From NCBI RefSeq assembly GCF_009720655.1, contig NZ_WNKS01000007.1, positions 1-64,000 on the forward strand: a stretch of DNA of 64,000 nucleotides, given 5' to 3'. Positions within the stretch are counted from its first letter, which is position 1; every line of letters starts with the position of its first letter. Source of the DNA: Rhodoblastus acidophilus. Its GTDB lineage: Bacteria > Pseudomonadota > Alphaproteobacteria > Rhizobiales > Beijerinckiaceae. Positions 18,081 through 26,732 of this stretch are shown piece after piece. The position numbers were made by a program, and so were the translations under genes. The notes beneath the pieces were generated by a model that saw only the letters and a list, made by a program, of their open reading frames with translations, did no database searches and was not told the origin of the DNA.

Positions 18081-19034
18081 ATGGGGGGGATCGCACAATT
18101 TTTGACGGCCCTGGGGCGGCTCTCCGTCGCCCTGGCCCTGAGCGTCGCGTCGCCGGCCGCCGCCCAGACTCGGATGTGGGACCCGACAAACTCGGAATCC
18201 GTTTGCGAGGCGCTTCGCGCCGCCATCGACGCCGCGCCGGCCGGCGACGCCGCCGCGGCGCAGGCGGCGGCGCAAGTTCGCGGGGAGTACGACCGCCTGG
18301 CCGCGCGCGCCGACGCCATTGGCTGCAACAACCAGCAATTCCTGTTCTTCGGATCGCCGCCGCCGCCGGAATGCGGCGGGCTCCGGCAACGGCTCGCCGG
18401 ACTGCGGGCGCAATATGAATCGCTGCGCGCCCGCGCCGGCGACACTGGCCGCCGGCAGGCGCTGATCGCCCGATATACGGAACAATGCGGCGACCTGCCT
18501 CGTGAGGACCAGGCTCCACGCCAGGCGGAGCAGGGCGGAGCCTACGGCGGCGCCGAGGCGGTTTGCGTGCGCAAGTGCGACGGCTATTATTTCCCGCTCA
18601 CGCCCGCCATGAGCAGCGCACGAACCAACCAGCTCCGCGACCTCTGCCAGGCATCGTGCCCGAACGCGGAGACCGGCCTGTATTCCCGCTCACCCCATGC
18701 CGACATTTCCAATGCGGTCTCGGCCGATTCGGGCGACCGCTACGAAGACCTGCCCAACGCGCTCAAGTTCGCCAAGAAACTCGAACCCTCCTGCTCCTGC
18801 CGCGCGCCGAAGCAGAGCTGGGCCGAGGTTTTGGGCCGCGCGGAGCAAATCTTGACCGAGATCGAAGGCGAGCGGCCGGGCGAAGGCCCGCTGACGGCGA
18901 AACAGGCCGACGAGCGCTCGCGCGTCCAGCCTGCGGCGCCGGCGGTCGCAGCCCAAACCCCGCCCAAGCCGAAGAAAAAGCCCAAGCCGGCCGCACCTGC
19001 GATTTCACCCTTCGACGCTCCCTCCCCCTTCTGA
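18081..19034 (+). CDS. DUF2865 exported protein
   Basis: 317 residues. Signal peptide at 1-28 (ends SPAAAQ). The mature protein is Ala- and Arg-rich with helical repeats, then a Cys-rich core matching DUF2865: CVRKCDGYYFPL, followed by LCQASCPNAETGLYSR and CSCRAPK, probably with several disulfides in the periplasm. The C terminus is a Pro/Lys-rich tail. This family is common in Hyphomicrobiales; no function is known. It may be co-transcribed with the DAHP synthase gene 9 bases upstream, probably without functional meaning. Confidence 0.88.
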   Translation: MGGIAQFLTALGRLSVALALSVASPAAAQTRMWDPTNSESVCEALRAAIDAAPAGDAAAAQAAAQVRGEYDRLAARADAIGCNNQQFLFFGSPPPPECGGLRQRLAGLRAQYESLRARAGDTGRRQALIARYTEQCGDLPREDQAPRQAEQGGAYGGAEAVCVRKCDGYYFPLTPAMSSARTNQLRDLCQASCPNAETGLYSRSPHADISNAVSADSGDRYEDLPNALKFAKKLEPSCSCRAPKQSWAEVLGRAEQILTEIEGERPGEGPLTAKQADERSRVQPAAPAVAAQTPPKPKKKPKPAAPAISPFDAPSPF

Positions 19035-19037
19035 TAA

Positions 19038-19064
19038 GATTTCCGAAGGATCAGTTCGGAAATC
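19038..19064 (+). terminator. Hairpin below the DUF2865 gene
   Basis: Perfect 10-bp stem GATTTCCGAA/TTCGGAAATC with a 7-base loop, starting 4 bases after the stop codon. No T run follows, so termination strength is uncertain. Confidence 0.55.
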
Positions 19065-19075
19065 CTATTCCGCTC

Positions 19076-19113
19076 GCGCGGAAATCCGCCCTTCGCCTGA
19101 AGGATTTCCGCGC
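19076..19113. repeat. 12-base inverted repeat
   Basis: GCGCGGAAATCC (19076-19087) and GGATTTCCGCGC (19102-19113) are exact inverse copies around a 14-base loop. Its right arm runs into the dispersed repeat at 19108-19159. Confidence 0.7.
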
Positions 19114-19159
19114 GATTTCGTTTTCGCGGATTGCGAAGTGATCTTGCGGAAACCGTCTG
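19108..19159 (+). repeat. Dispersed intergenic repeat, copy 1
   Basis: About 52 bases, starting CCGCGCGATTTCGTTTTCGC and ending GATCTTGCGGAAACCG plus three bases. It is nearly identical to 23759-23810 in the same orientation (three differences seen). It lies in the gap between DUF2865 and gltX. Confidence 0.85.
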
Positions 19160-19192
19160 CGACGAACAATCCTCGCGGACAGTGAGCGCGGA

Positions 19193-20557
19193 TCAGGCGC
19201 CAAGCCTCGCCGCCGCCCTGTGCCTGCCGATCAAAGGCAGCAACTTGGCCAGCTCCGGCCCGGCCTCACGCCCCGTCAGGGCGAGGCGCAAGGGATGGAA
19301 GAGATCGCGGCCTTTTCGCCCCGTCGCCTGCTTCAGCGCGCCGGTCCAGGCCCCCCACGTTGTTTCGTCCCAGGGTTCCGGCGGAAGGTTTTCAGCCGCG
19401 GCCCTGGCGAACTCAGCCTCCAGCGCGTGCGGCTCGATTTCGCCCTCGACCACCGCCCACCAATCCGAAATATCGGCAAAAATTTCCAGATTGCCGCGCG
19501 CGCAAAACCAGAGCGGCTCCGCCTTGTGGCCGACAATATCCAGCGCCTCCAGCCGGTCGCGCACCGCTTCGTAGCTCAGCCCATGCAACACGCGCTGCGA
19601 CAGCGCTTTCAGCTCTTCGCCGTCAAAGCGGGCGCTGGAGTGCGAGATGGCGGAGAGATCGAACAGGCCGGCGAGTTCTGGCAGGCTGTGCACAGGCTGC
19701 ACCGCGATGGACGAACCGGTCAGCGCCGCCATGGCCGCCACGGCCAGAGTCTCGATCCCGGCCTCGCGCAGGCCAGCGATGGACAGCGCCCCGGTGCGCT
19801 TGGACAGCCCCTGCCCATCCGCGCCGATCAGCAGATTATGGTGCGCGAACTGGGGCGCGCGGCCGCCCAAAGCCTCGAACAGCTGAATCTGCACCGCCGT
19901 GTTGGTGACATGGTCCTCGCCGCGAATGATGTGGGTCACGCCCGAATCATGGTCGTCCACCACCGACGGCAGCGTATAGAGATAGGAGCCGTCCTCGCGG
20001 ATCAGGACCGGATCGGAGAGCGAGGCGCAGTCGATGTGGCATTCGCCGCGCACCAGATCTCGCCAATGCACGGTTTCCGGATCGAGCTTGAACCGCCAGT
20101 GCGGACGCCGCCCCTCGGCATCCAGCGCCGCCCGCTCCTCAGCGGACAAATTCAGCGCCGCCCGGTCGTAAACCGGCGGCGCGCCGCGCGCGATCTGCAA
20201 CCGGCGCCGGCGCTCCAGTTCCTCTTGCGTCTCGTAGCAGGGATAGAGACGCCCCTCCCGCCTCAGCCGCTCCGCCGCCGCGTCATAAAGCGCGAATCGC
20301 TCGGATTGCCGGAATTTGCGGTCGGGCTCGACGCCGAGCCAGGCGAGATCCACCTCGATGCCGAGCGCATATTCCTCGGTCGAGCGCTCGGCGTCGGTGT
20401 CGTCGAAGCGCAGGATAAAAGTCCCGCCATGCTTTCGGGCGAAGAAATAGTTGAGCATCGCCGTGCGGGCGTTGCCAATGTGGATGCGGCCCGTCGGCGA
20501 CGGCGCGAAGCGGACCACGGGGGCGACGAAATCGCCCGATGTCAAGGGATCGGTCAT
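19193..20557 (-). CDS. gltX: Glutamyl-tRNA synthetase
   Basis: Charges tRNA(Glu), and in alphaproteobacteria often also tRNA(Gln) ahead of GatCAB. 454 residues. Class I signatures are visible: [15 protein letters not shown] (HIGN at 26-29) and GLSKRTG near residue 245 in place of KMSKS. The body has the GluRS pattern WLGVEPD and [12 protein letters not shown], and a C-terminal anticodon-binding helical domain. Many alphaproteobacteria carry two GluRS copies; this may be one of the pair. ATG 20557. Confidence 0.94.
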   Translation of the reverse strand: MTDPLTSGDFVAPVVRFAPSPTGRIHIGNARTAMLNYFFARKHGGTFILRFDDTDAERSTEEYALGIEVDLAWLGVEPDRKFRQSERFALYDAAAERLRREGRLYPCYETQEELERRRRLQIARGAPPVYDRAALNLSAEERAALDAEGRRPHWRFKLDPETVHWRDLVRGECHIDCASLSDPVLIREDGSYLYTLPSVVDDHDSGVTHIIRGEDHVTNTAVQIQLFEALGGRAPQFAHHNLLIGADGQGLSKRTGALSIAGLREAGIETLAVAAMAALTGSSIAVQPVHSLPELAGLFDLSAISHSSARFDGEELKALSQRVLHGLSYEAVRDRLEALDIVGHKAEPLWFCARGNLEIFADISDWWAVVEGEIEPHALEAEFARAAAENLPPEPWDETTWGAWTGALKQATGRKGRDLFHPLRLALTGREAGPELAKLLPLIGRHRAAARLGA

Positions 20558-20691
20558 GCGCTCGGTTTAGCGCTTTTGCGCCTCCGCGTCATCTCGCACG
20601 GGCGGCTGTCATCAAGCCGTGAAAAAAGTTCCGCATAAGCGCAACAGGCGGTGGGCCTGAAAACGAATATTTGACAGAAAGATCGGCGCGA

Positions 20692-21855
20692 ATGACCGGC
20701 ATGATCGCGGCGGGCGTGTGCATCGCCCTTATCCTCTTCAACCTTTTTTCCCTCGGAGTCGTGGTCTGGCGCTGCCGTCGGCGCACCGAGCCCCTCAGCC
20801 TTCGCCTCGCGCAAACCGGATTCGCCGATCCTACGCCGCCCGTGTCGATCGTGCGCCCGGTCTGCGGACTCGAACCCCATTCCGAACTGACCCTGCGCTC
20901 GACCTTCGCGTTGGATTACCCGGATTACGAGGTCATTTTCTGCGTCCAGAAGAAGAATGACCCGATCATCCCGCTGGTTCAAAAACTGATCGCCGAACAG
21001 CCGGAAGGACGCGGCCGTCTCCTGATCGGCGACGATCCGATCAGCCCCAACCCCAAGCTCAACAATTGTTTCAAGGGCTGGCAGGCGGCCAAGCACACCT
21101 TCATCGTGCTCGCGGATTCCAACGTGCTCGCGCCCCGCGACTACCTCCAGCAGATGCTGGTCCGCTTTGCGCCGGATGTCGGCCTGGTCTGCTCGCCGCC
21201 GCTCGGAATCATGCCGAAAGGCCCGGTGGCCGAACTGGAATGCGCCTTCCTGAACTCGTTCCAGGCGCGCTGGCAGTTCGCCGCCGCCGCCTTCGGCATC
21301 GGTTTTGCTCAGGGCAAGAGCATGATGTGGCGTCGCGAAATCGTCGAGGAGGCCGGCGGCATTGCGGCGCTGGCGTCGGAAATCGCCGAGGACGCCGCGG
21401 CGACCAAACTGGTGCGCGCCGCCGGCATGAAGGTGGCCCTCGTCGACCGCCCCTTCGGCCAGCCACTGGGCAAGCGCACCTTGCGGGCGATCTACCAGCG
21501 CCAGACCCGCTGGGCGCGCCTGCGCCGCGCCTCGTTCCCCCAAATGTATGCGCCGGAAATTCTGGTGGGCTCGGTCATCCCCATGCTCGCGGGCGCCTAT
21601 GCGGCGCGCGATTTCGGCTTCGAACCCTGGACCGCCGCCGCCCTGGTGGCCTTGGCCTTCGCCATCCCCGAATCCCTGGCCAATCTGGCGCTGCGCTGGC
21701 CAACCAACTGGGTGTCGCCGCTCGCGATCGTCGCGCGCGACTGGGTGTTCGCCGTGATCTGGATCGACGGTTGGCTCGGCGACGATTTCGTCTGGCTCGG
21801 CAATTCCATGACCGTGCGCGAAGCGTCCGACGAACCCGCCGACCGCGCGGCGTAA
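20692..21855 (+). CDS. Glycosyltransferase family 21-like (ceramide glucosyltransferase/HpnI type)
   Basis: 387 residues. N-terminal membrane helix at about 2-25, a GT-A fold domain with SIVRPVCGLEP and a conserved ADSN, and the processive-type QTRW motif (IYQRQTRWARLRR). Two to three C-terminal hydrophobic helices follow (about 300-370). Such enzymes put sugars on membrane lipids (glycosylceramide or hopanoid precursors) at the inner face of the membrane. ATG 20692 is preferred over a TTG at 20671. No hopanoid genes lie beside it, so the acceptor cannot be fixed. Confidence 0.8.
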   Translation: MTGMIAAGVCIALILFNLFSLGVVVWRCRRRTEPLSLRLAQTGFADPTPPVSIVRPVCGLEPHSELTLRSTFALDYPDYEVIFCVQKKNDPIIPLVQKLIAEQPEGRGRLLIGDDPISPNPKLNNCFKGWQAAKHTFIVLADSNVLAPRDYLQQMLVRFAPDVGLVCSPPLGIMPKGPVAELECAFLNSFQARWQFAAAAFGIGFAQGKSMMWRREIVEEAGGIAALASEIAEDAAATKLVRAAGMKVALVDRPFGQPLGKRTLRAIYQRQTRWARLRRASFPQMYAPEILVGSVIPMLAGAYAARDFGFEPWTAAALVALAFAIPESLANLALRWPTNWVSPLAIVARDWVFAVIWIDGWLGDDFVWLGNSMTVREASDEPADRAA

Positions 21856-21856
21856 A

Positions 21857-23593
21857 CTATTCCTCGAACCTCGCGCCGGCGGAAAACTCCGGCGCGAGCG
21901 CCGCATCAGGCGTCTGCGCGGGCAAGCCGGGGTCGCGGAACCGATTGACAATGGGGTAGCGCCGGTCGCGACCAAAATTCTTCTTCGTCACCTTTACGCC
22001 CGGCGCCGACTGGCGGCGCTTGTATTCGGCGAGATAAAGCAGCCGCTCGATCTTTTTCACCGTCTCGGACTCATGGCCTCGCGCAACAATTTCGGCGACG
22101 CGCATGTCCTTTTCGACAAGACATTCAAGCATGTCGTCGAGCGCCTCGTAGGGCGGCAGCGAATCCTGATCCTTCTGGTTCTCGCGCAATTCGGCAGTCG
22201 GCGGTTTGGTGATAATGTTTTCGGGGATCACCACGCCATCAGGGCCGAGCGCGCCAAAAGGCTTCCAGCCGTTGCGCAGCCGGCAAAGCCGGAACACCTG
22301 GGTCTTGTAAAGATCCTTGATCGGGTTGAAGCCGCCGTTCATGTCGCCGTAAAGCGTGGCGTAGCCGACCGACATTTCGGACTTGTTGCCTGTCGTCACC
22401 AGCATCGGCCCGAATTTGTTCGACACCGACATCAGGATGATCCCGCGCGCCCTCGCCTGAATATTCTCCTCGGTGACGCCACGCTGCGTTCCCGCGAATA
22501 GTCCGGACAGCGCCGCTTCCACACCCTCCACGGCAGCGGCGATCGGCGTGACGTCGTAGCGCAAGCCCAGGGCGCGGGCGCAGTCTTCCGCGTCTTTCAG
22601 CGACTCGCCCGAGGTGAATCGGTACGGCAGCATGATGGCGTGGACTTTGTCCGCGCCAAGCGCATCGGCCGCCATGGCGGCGCAGAGCGCGGAATCGACG
22701 CCGCCCGACATGCCCAGCGCCACGCCGGGAAAACCGTTTTTCTGGACATAATCGCGCAGGCCCAGCACGCAGGCGGCGTAATCGGCCTCGTCATCGCCAA
22801 GCTGCGAAGCAGAAGGCGCCTCGACGCAGCGCCAGCCATCGCCGACGCGCTCAAACACGACGCGCGCCACCGCCTCCTCGAAGGCCGGCAACCGCCCCGC
22901 CACGGCGCAATCGGCGTTGACAACAAAACTGGCGCCATCGAACACCAGTTCGTCCTGGCCGCCGATCTGGTTGAGATAGACCAGCGGCAGGCCACTCTCG
23001 ACGACGCGCGCGGTCGCCACGGCGAGGCGTTCATCGTCCTTGCCGCGCCAATAGGGCGAACCGTTGGGCGAGAGCAGGATTTCCGCGCCGGTTTCAGCCA
23101 GCGTCTCCGCCACATCGGCCTGCCAAATGTCCTCGCAAATCGGAAGCCCGAGCCGCACGCCGCGAAAACTGACCGGCCCGGGCGCCGGGCCGGGATGGAA
23201 CACGCGCTTTTCGTCGAACACGCCATAGTTGGGCAGATCGACCTTGAAGCGCACGGCGGCGATGCGCCCCCCGTCCAGCAGGGCATAGGCGTTGTGGCAA
23301 AACCCGTCCTGCATCCACGGCAGGCCCATCAGGACCGCCGGGCCGCCATCGGCGGTGTCGCGGGCGAGATCGTCGAGCGCCGCGCGGCATGCGTCCTGGA
23401 ACGCCGGCTTGAGCACAAGGTCCTCAGGGGGATAGCCGGCGAGAAAAAGCTCGGAGAACATGACGAGGTCCGCGCCCAGCTCCGCCGCGCGCTTGCGCGC
23501 GCTTTTCGCGCAGGCGAGATTTTGATCCACGGCGCCGACCGTGGAATTGACCTGGGCGAGGGCCAGAACGAGGCGATCGAGGGGGGCAGTCAT
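21857..23593 (-). CDS. nadE: Glutamine-dependent NAD+ synthetase
   Basis: Final step of NAD synthesis: amidates deamido-NAD using glutamine. 578 residues in two domains. The N-terminal nitrilase-like glutaminase (about 1-270) has the triad Glu48 (FSELFLAGYPP), Lys in FKVDLPNYG and Cys in LPICEDIW. The C-terminal synthetase domain has the P-loop GMSGGVDSAL and the TTGNKSEMSVGY motif. The stop lies 1 base from the stop of the converging glycosyltransferase gene. Confidence 0.96.
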   Translation of the reverse strand: MTAPLDRLVLALAQVNSTVGAVDQNLACAKSARKRAAELGADLVMFSELFLAGYPPEDLVLKPAFQDACRAALDDLARDTADGGPAVLMGLPWMQDGFCHNAYALLDGGRIAAVRFKVDLPNYGVFDEKRVFHPGPAPGPVSFRGVRLGLPICEDIWQADVAETLAETGAEILLSPNGSPYWRGKDDERLAVATARVVESGLPLVYLNQIGGQDELVFDGASFVVNADCAVAGRLPAFEEAVARVVFERVGDGWRCVEAPSASQLGDDEADYAACVLGLRDYVQKNGFPGVALGMSGGVDSALCAAMAADALGADKVHAIMLPYRFTSGESLKDAEDCARALGLRYDVTPIAAAVEGVEAALSGLFAGTQRGVTEENIQARARGIILMSVSNKFGPMLVTTGNKSEMSVGYATLYGDMNGGFNPIKDLYKTQVFRLCRLRNGWKPFGALGPDGVVIPENIITKPPTAELRENQKDQDSLPPYEALDDMLECLVEKDMRVAEIVARGHESETVKKIERLLYLAEYKRRQSAPGVKVTKKNFGRDRRYPIVNRFRDPGLPAQTPDAALAPEFSAGARFEE

Positions 23594-23701
23594 GAAGACT
23601 ATTTAGGCGAGGTTTCGTGGCCCGTCCATCCGCACGGCGGTTCCTTTGATTCGGAAGCCTTGCGGCGGATTCCCGCGAGCGAAAATGTGTGAATCCATCA
23701 G

Positions 23702-23726
23702 CGACAACCCGAATTGGAGGTTGTCG
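23702..23726. other. Small hairpin upstream of the 205-aa gene
   Basis: 8-bp stem CGACAACC/GGTTGTCG with a 9-base loop, in the 248-base gap between nadE and the unknown gene. Role unclear. Confidence 0.4.
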
Positions 23727-23758
23727 TATGCCCTCGGAATGCGAATTGTTCGCGCGGG

Positions 23759-23810
23759 CCGCGCGATTTCGTTTTCGCGGATCGCGAAGCGATCTTGCGG
23801 AAACCGTATG
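23759..23810 (+). repeat. Dispersed intergenic repeat, copy 2
   Basis: Second copy of the element at 19108-19159, same strand, about 4.65 kb away. The differences include T to C in the GGATTGCGAAGTG segment. It ends 31 bases before the start of the unknown 205-aa gene. Confidence 0.85.
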
Positions 23811-23841
23811 ACAAGTTGCGCATTGGCAAAGGAGAAGAGTT

Positions 23842-24459
23842 GTGTCCATCAAATTGAATTTGATCAACCAGTCCGATGACCTAAACAATTCGAGCGTCGT
23901 AATTTTTCAGAAAAATGTCGCCACGGATTTCGATGAACGCGCCGTCGCCTGGCGGGTCATTCGCTCTTGCGGCCAGGGAGACAATCATCCCTTCGAATTC
24001 CCGATCGAATTCACGGTCGGCGCCGCCGACGGCTACGGCAACACCACGCCGCAGATGCCGGCGCAATTCGGCCAGATGTTCTCGATGGAACGGACGTCCT
24101 CCGGCGACCGCCTCTGCCTGAACGGTCCCTCGACCAATCCGACCGAAGTGCAGGTGCTGAACAATCTGCCGAAAGGCGCGATTACCGCGAACATTTACAA
24201 GAGCGGCAGGCTTCTGGCGACGAAGGTTGCGATCGCGCCGCAACAAAAAGCTGTCTTCCAGTTCAAGCCCACGATCTGGATCGGCGTCGCATCGCAGGTC
24301 GTAGAAGGCGAAATCATGAATGCGGCGATCATGTGTTCGGTGAACACCGAGCTTTCGCTGCTTGGTGTTTCCAGCGCCGACATTGTCATGACAGGCGGCG
24401 GACAGGGCTCAAATCCAAGGCCGTTCCAGTTCAATCTCACCAATATCGTCAGGGCCTGA
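23842..24459 (+). CDS. Unrecognised 205-residue protein
   Basis: I do not recognise the family. No signal peptide, membrane helix or catalytic motif is visible. The pattern of alternating hydrophobic residues (VVIFQKNVATDF, FQFKPTIWIGVAS, AAIMCSVNTELSLLG) suggests an all-beta cytoplasmic fold. GTG 23842 follows GGAGAAG at about 5 bases, and the conserved-looking sequence begins right there. It converges on pqqC, with a terminator hairpin between. Codon use is less GC-biased than in neighbouring housekeeping genes, with many Asn and Gln codons. It could be an acquired gene; whether it is linked to methanol oxidation cannot be said. Confidence 0.75.
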   Translation: MSIKLNLINQSDDLNNSSVVIFQKNVATDFDERAVAWRVIRSCGQGDNHPFEFPIEFTVGAADGYGNTTPQMPAQFGQMFSMERTSSGDRLCLNGPSTNPTEVQVLNNLPKGAITANIYKSGRLLATKVAIAPQQKAVFQFKPTIWIGVASQVVEGEIMNAAIMCSVNTELSLLGVSSADIVMTGGGQGSNPRPFQFNLTNIVRA

Positions 24460-24471
24460 CGGCGTCGGCCA

Positions 24472-24492
24472 TCCGCTCCGTCACGGAGCGGA
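24472..24492. terminator. Bidirectional terminator between the unknown gene and pqqC
   Basis: Stem TCCGCTCCG/CGGAGCGGA with a TCA loop, between two convergent stop codons. No T run on either side. Confidence 0.55.
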
Positions 24493-24518
24493 CAGCTTCG
24501 CTCGGCTCGCACCAGCCC

Positions 24519-25256
24519 CTATGTGTGGGCCGGCACAAACGCACCCGGCGGGATCATGCCCTGCACATAGGCCAGATAAAGCGCGTCCAATTGCGCCCAC
24601 AAAACGTTGCACTTGAAGCGCACGGCCTCGACGCACGCCTCCTGCTCCTCGCGAGTGCGGGCGTTCTTCTTGATATAGTCCAGCGCGAAATCGGCGTCGC
24701 GCGGCGCCTGGGTCAGGCGGCGGCGAAAATAGGCCATCACGTCCTCGCCGATAAAATCGTAATTCTCCAGCATGCCGGCGATGCGCTCGCGGTGGATTTT
24801 CGGCGCGAACAGTTCGGTGAGCGACGACGCCACCGCCACCACCAGCGGCTGTTCGGTGACGAAGCGCACATAGGCCTCCACGGCAAAGCGCGTGGCCGGC
24901 AGCGCCGCCTTCTTCGACATCACCGTCGCCCGATTGAGGCCCAGGCCATCGGTGAGGATCAGCCAGCGCTCGATGCCGCCCTGCTCCTGCTCCAATCCAT
25001 CATGGTCGTGGATGCGGTGAATCCACTCGCGGCGCAATTCCCGGTCGTCGGTGCGCGCCATCAGCGCGGCGTCTTTTCGCGGGACCGCCTCCTGGTAGCA
25101 ATAGCGGTTGAGCGCCCAGGCCTGCACCTGCCCCTTGTTCAGCTTGCCGCCATGCAACATCTGATGGAAGACGTGCTTGTCATGATAGCGCTCCGCGCCC
25201 ACGGCGCGAATGGCGGCCTCAAACTCGTCATGCGTCAGCAGCGAATCGCCGGACAT
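24519..25256 (-). CDS. pqqC: Pyrroloquinoline-quinone synthase PqqC
   Basis: Oxygen-dependent, cofactor-free final step of PQQ synthesis (ring closure and oxidation of AHQQ). 245 residues, normal length. The haem-oxygenase-like fold shows KHVFHQMLHGG, QAWALNRYCYQEAVPRKDAA, the HDHDG motif and SLTELFAP. ATG 25256. It is the last gene of the importer operon (18 bases after the ATPase stop) and is separated from pqqABDE by the whole xox cluster, an unusual arrangement. PQQ made here would load XoxF. Confidence 0.97.
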   Translation of the reverse strand: MSGDSLLTHDEFEAAIRAVGAERYHDKHVFHQMLHGGKLNKGQVQAWALNRYCYQEAVPRKDAALMARTDDRELRREWIHRIHDHDGLEQEQGGIERWLILTDGLGLNRATVMSKKAALPATRFAVEAYVRFVTEQPLVVAVASSLTELFAPKIHRERIAGMLENYDFIGEDVMAYFRRRLTQAPRDADFALDYIKKNARTREEQEACVEAVRFKCNVLWAQLDALYLAYVQGMIPPGAFVPAHT

Positions 25257-25273
25257 TTCCTCTCCCCTTATTT

Positions 25274-26005
25274 TTATGACGCTATAGAATTACCATCGTC
25301 GTCTTCACGCGACGATGGGTAAAAAGGCGCAAGCTCTCTCAACTTTGTAAGATTTTCGTCACGCGTTTCTCGCGGCATGTCGATTGTAAGCCGACGTTTG
25401 ACTTGCGCCGGGGCGCCACCCAAGAAAATCACCTCATCGGCAAGCAAAAGCGCGTCATCAAGATCATGCGTGGCGATAAGAACCGTCATGCGCTTCGCGG
25501 AAATCCTTTGCGCCAGCAGTGTCCGCAGCCGCCGGTGCAGGCCGAGATCGAGAGACGCAAAGGGCTCGTCGAGCAGCAGCAGATCGGGCTCGACGGCGAA
25601 AGCCCGGGCCAGCGCCACGCGACGGGCGAGGCCGAGCGACAATTGTCCGGGATAATCGCCGCCGCGCCCGTCGAGTTCGAACGCCGCCAGCGAGGCGTTC
25701 AGCGCCTCGTCAGTCAGCCCAGGCGCGGCTAGCCTCAGATTGTCGGCGACGCTGCGCCAGGGAAGCAGGCGCGGCTCCTGAAACGCCATGCCGATCCGCC
25801 CGATCGGAAGGGCGATCGATCCGCCCGTCGGCATTTCGAGACCCGCGATCAGCCGCAGCAAGGTGGACTTGCCGCCGCCGGAAGGCCCCAGCAGCGCCGC
25901 CACCCTGCCCCCGCCAAGCGTCAAGGAAAAATCGCGGAACACCTCGCGCACCCCGCCGCCGGCGCGCGCAAAATTCTTGGCCAGCCCGGATATTTCAATC
26001 GCCAT
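25274..26005 (-). CDS. ABC transporter ATPase, NitT/TauT family
   Basis: 243 residues. Walker A GPSGGGKSTLLR, Q-loop in GMAFQEPRLLPW, signature LSLGLARRVALARA, Walker B LLLLDEPFASLD and the switch His in IATHDLDDAL. This is the SsuB/TauB type that pairs with a single permease and a periplasmic binding protein, both encoded just upstream. The start at ATG 26005 overlaps the end of the permease gene by 11 bases; the upstream ATG 26050 would overlap it further. Ligand unknown; context (xoxF upstream, pqqC downstream) suggests a methanol-oxidation role. Confidence 0.93.
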   Translation of the reverse strand: MAIEISGLAKNFARAGGGVREVFRDFSLTLGGGRVAALLGPSGGGKSTLLRLIAGLEMPTGGSIALPIGRIGMAFQEPRLLPWRSVADNLRLAAPGLTDEALNASLAAFELDGRGGDYPGQLSLGLARRVALARAFAVEPDLLLLDEPFASLDLGLHRRLRTLLAQRISAKRMTVLIATHDLDDALLLADEVIFLGGAPAQVKRRLTIDMPRETRDENLTKLRELAPFYPSSREDDDGNSIAS

Positions 26006-26732
26006 GGCGACGCCACCAGCTGGCCGAGCGCTCGGCGGGACGCAGCACAAACGTTTCGGCCAGCACCATCAGGGCGACAAACGGCAAGGCATAGGCGAGC
26101 AGCAGCCGCAGGTCGAACAGTTGAAACGCCATGTTCATCTTGAAGCCGACGCCGTTGGGACGCCCCATCAGTTCGACCACCAGCACGATCTTCCAAACCA
26201 AGGCGAGTCCCCCGCGCGCGGCGGCGGCGAAATAGGGAGCCAATTGCGGCAGCCGAACGTCTCGCCAGCGCCGCCAGCGCGAAAACGAGAAGACGTGCGC
26301 CATTTCGTCGAGCGCGGGATCGAGCGCACGCGCCCCCTCGCGAAGCGTCACCACAGCATTGGGAAATTTGTTCAGCGCGATGGCGACCAGGGCCGAAATC
26401 TCGTTCAGCCCGCCCCAGACATAGGCGAGGATAATGACGACCAAAGCCGGGGTGTTGAGCGCGATCACCAGCCAGGGATCAAGCATCCGGTCGAGCGCCG
26501 GGCTGCGCCCCAGCGCCAGACCCAGCGCCGAGCCCGCAACCATCGCCAGCGAAAAACCCGCGAGCACGCGCGCGAGCGTCAGCCCGAGATTGAACTGCAT
26601 GTCGCCGTTGCGCCATTCCTGGGCAAAGGTGGCGGCGACCTGCGCCGGCTCAGGCAGATGCTGCGGCCCGAGCGCCATCGCTCCGAGCTGCCACGCCAGG
26701 AGAAAAAAACCGAGCGAAATCAGTCGAATCAT
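25995..26732 (-). CDS. ABC transporter permease, NitT/TauT family
   Basis: 245 residues with about five to six membrane helices. The coupling loop (EAA-type) is seen in ALVWKIVLVVELMG and the following RPNGVG. The sequence starts directly in a membrane helix (MIRLISLGFFLLAWQLGAM). ATG 26732 overlaps the stop of the binding-protein gene (ATGA), and the end overlaps the ATPase gene, so all three are translationally coupled. Confidence 0.92.
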   Translation of the reverse strand: MIRLISLGFFLLAWQLGAMALGPQHLPEPAQVAATFAQEWRNGDMQFNLGLTLARVLAGFSLAMVAGSALGLALGRSPALDRMLDPWLVIALNTPALVVIILAYVWGGLNEISALVAIALNKFPNAVVTLREGARALDPALDEMAHVFSFSRWRRWRDVRLPQLAPYFAAAARGGLALVWKIVLVVELMGRPNGVGFKMNMAFQLFDLRLLLAYALPFVALMVLAETFVLRPAERSASWWRRHGD

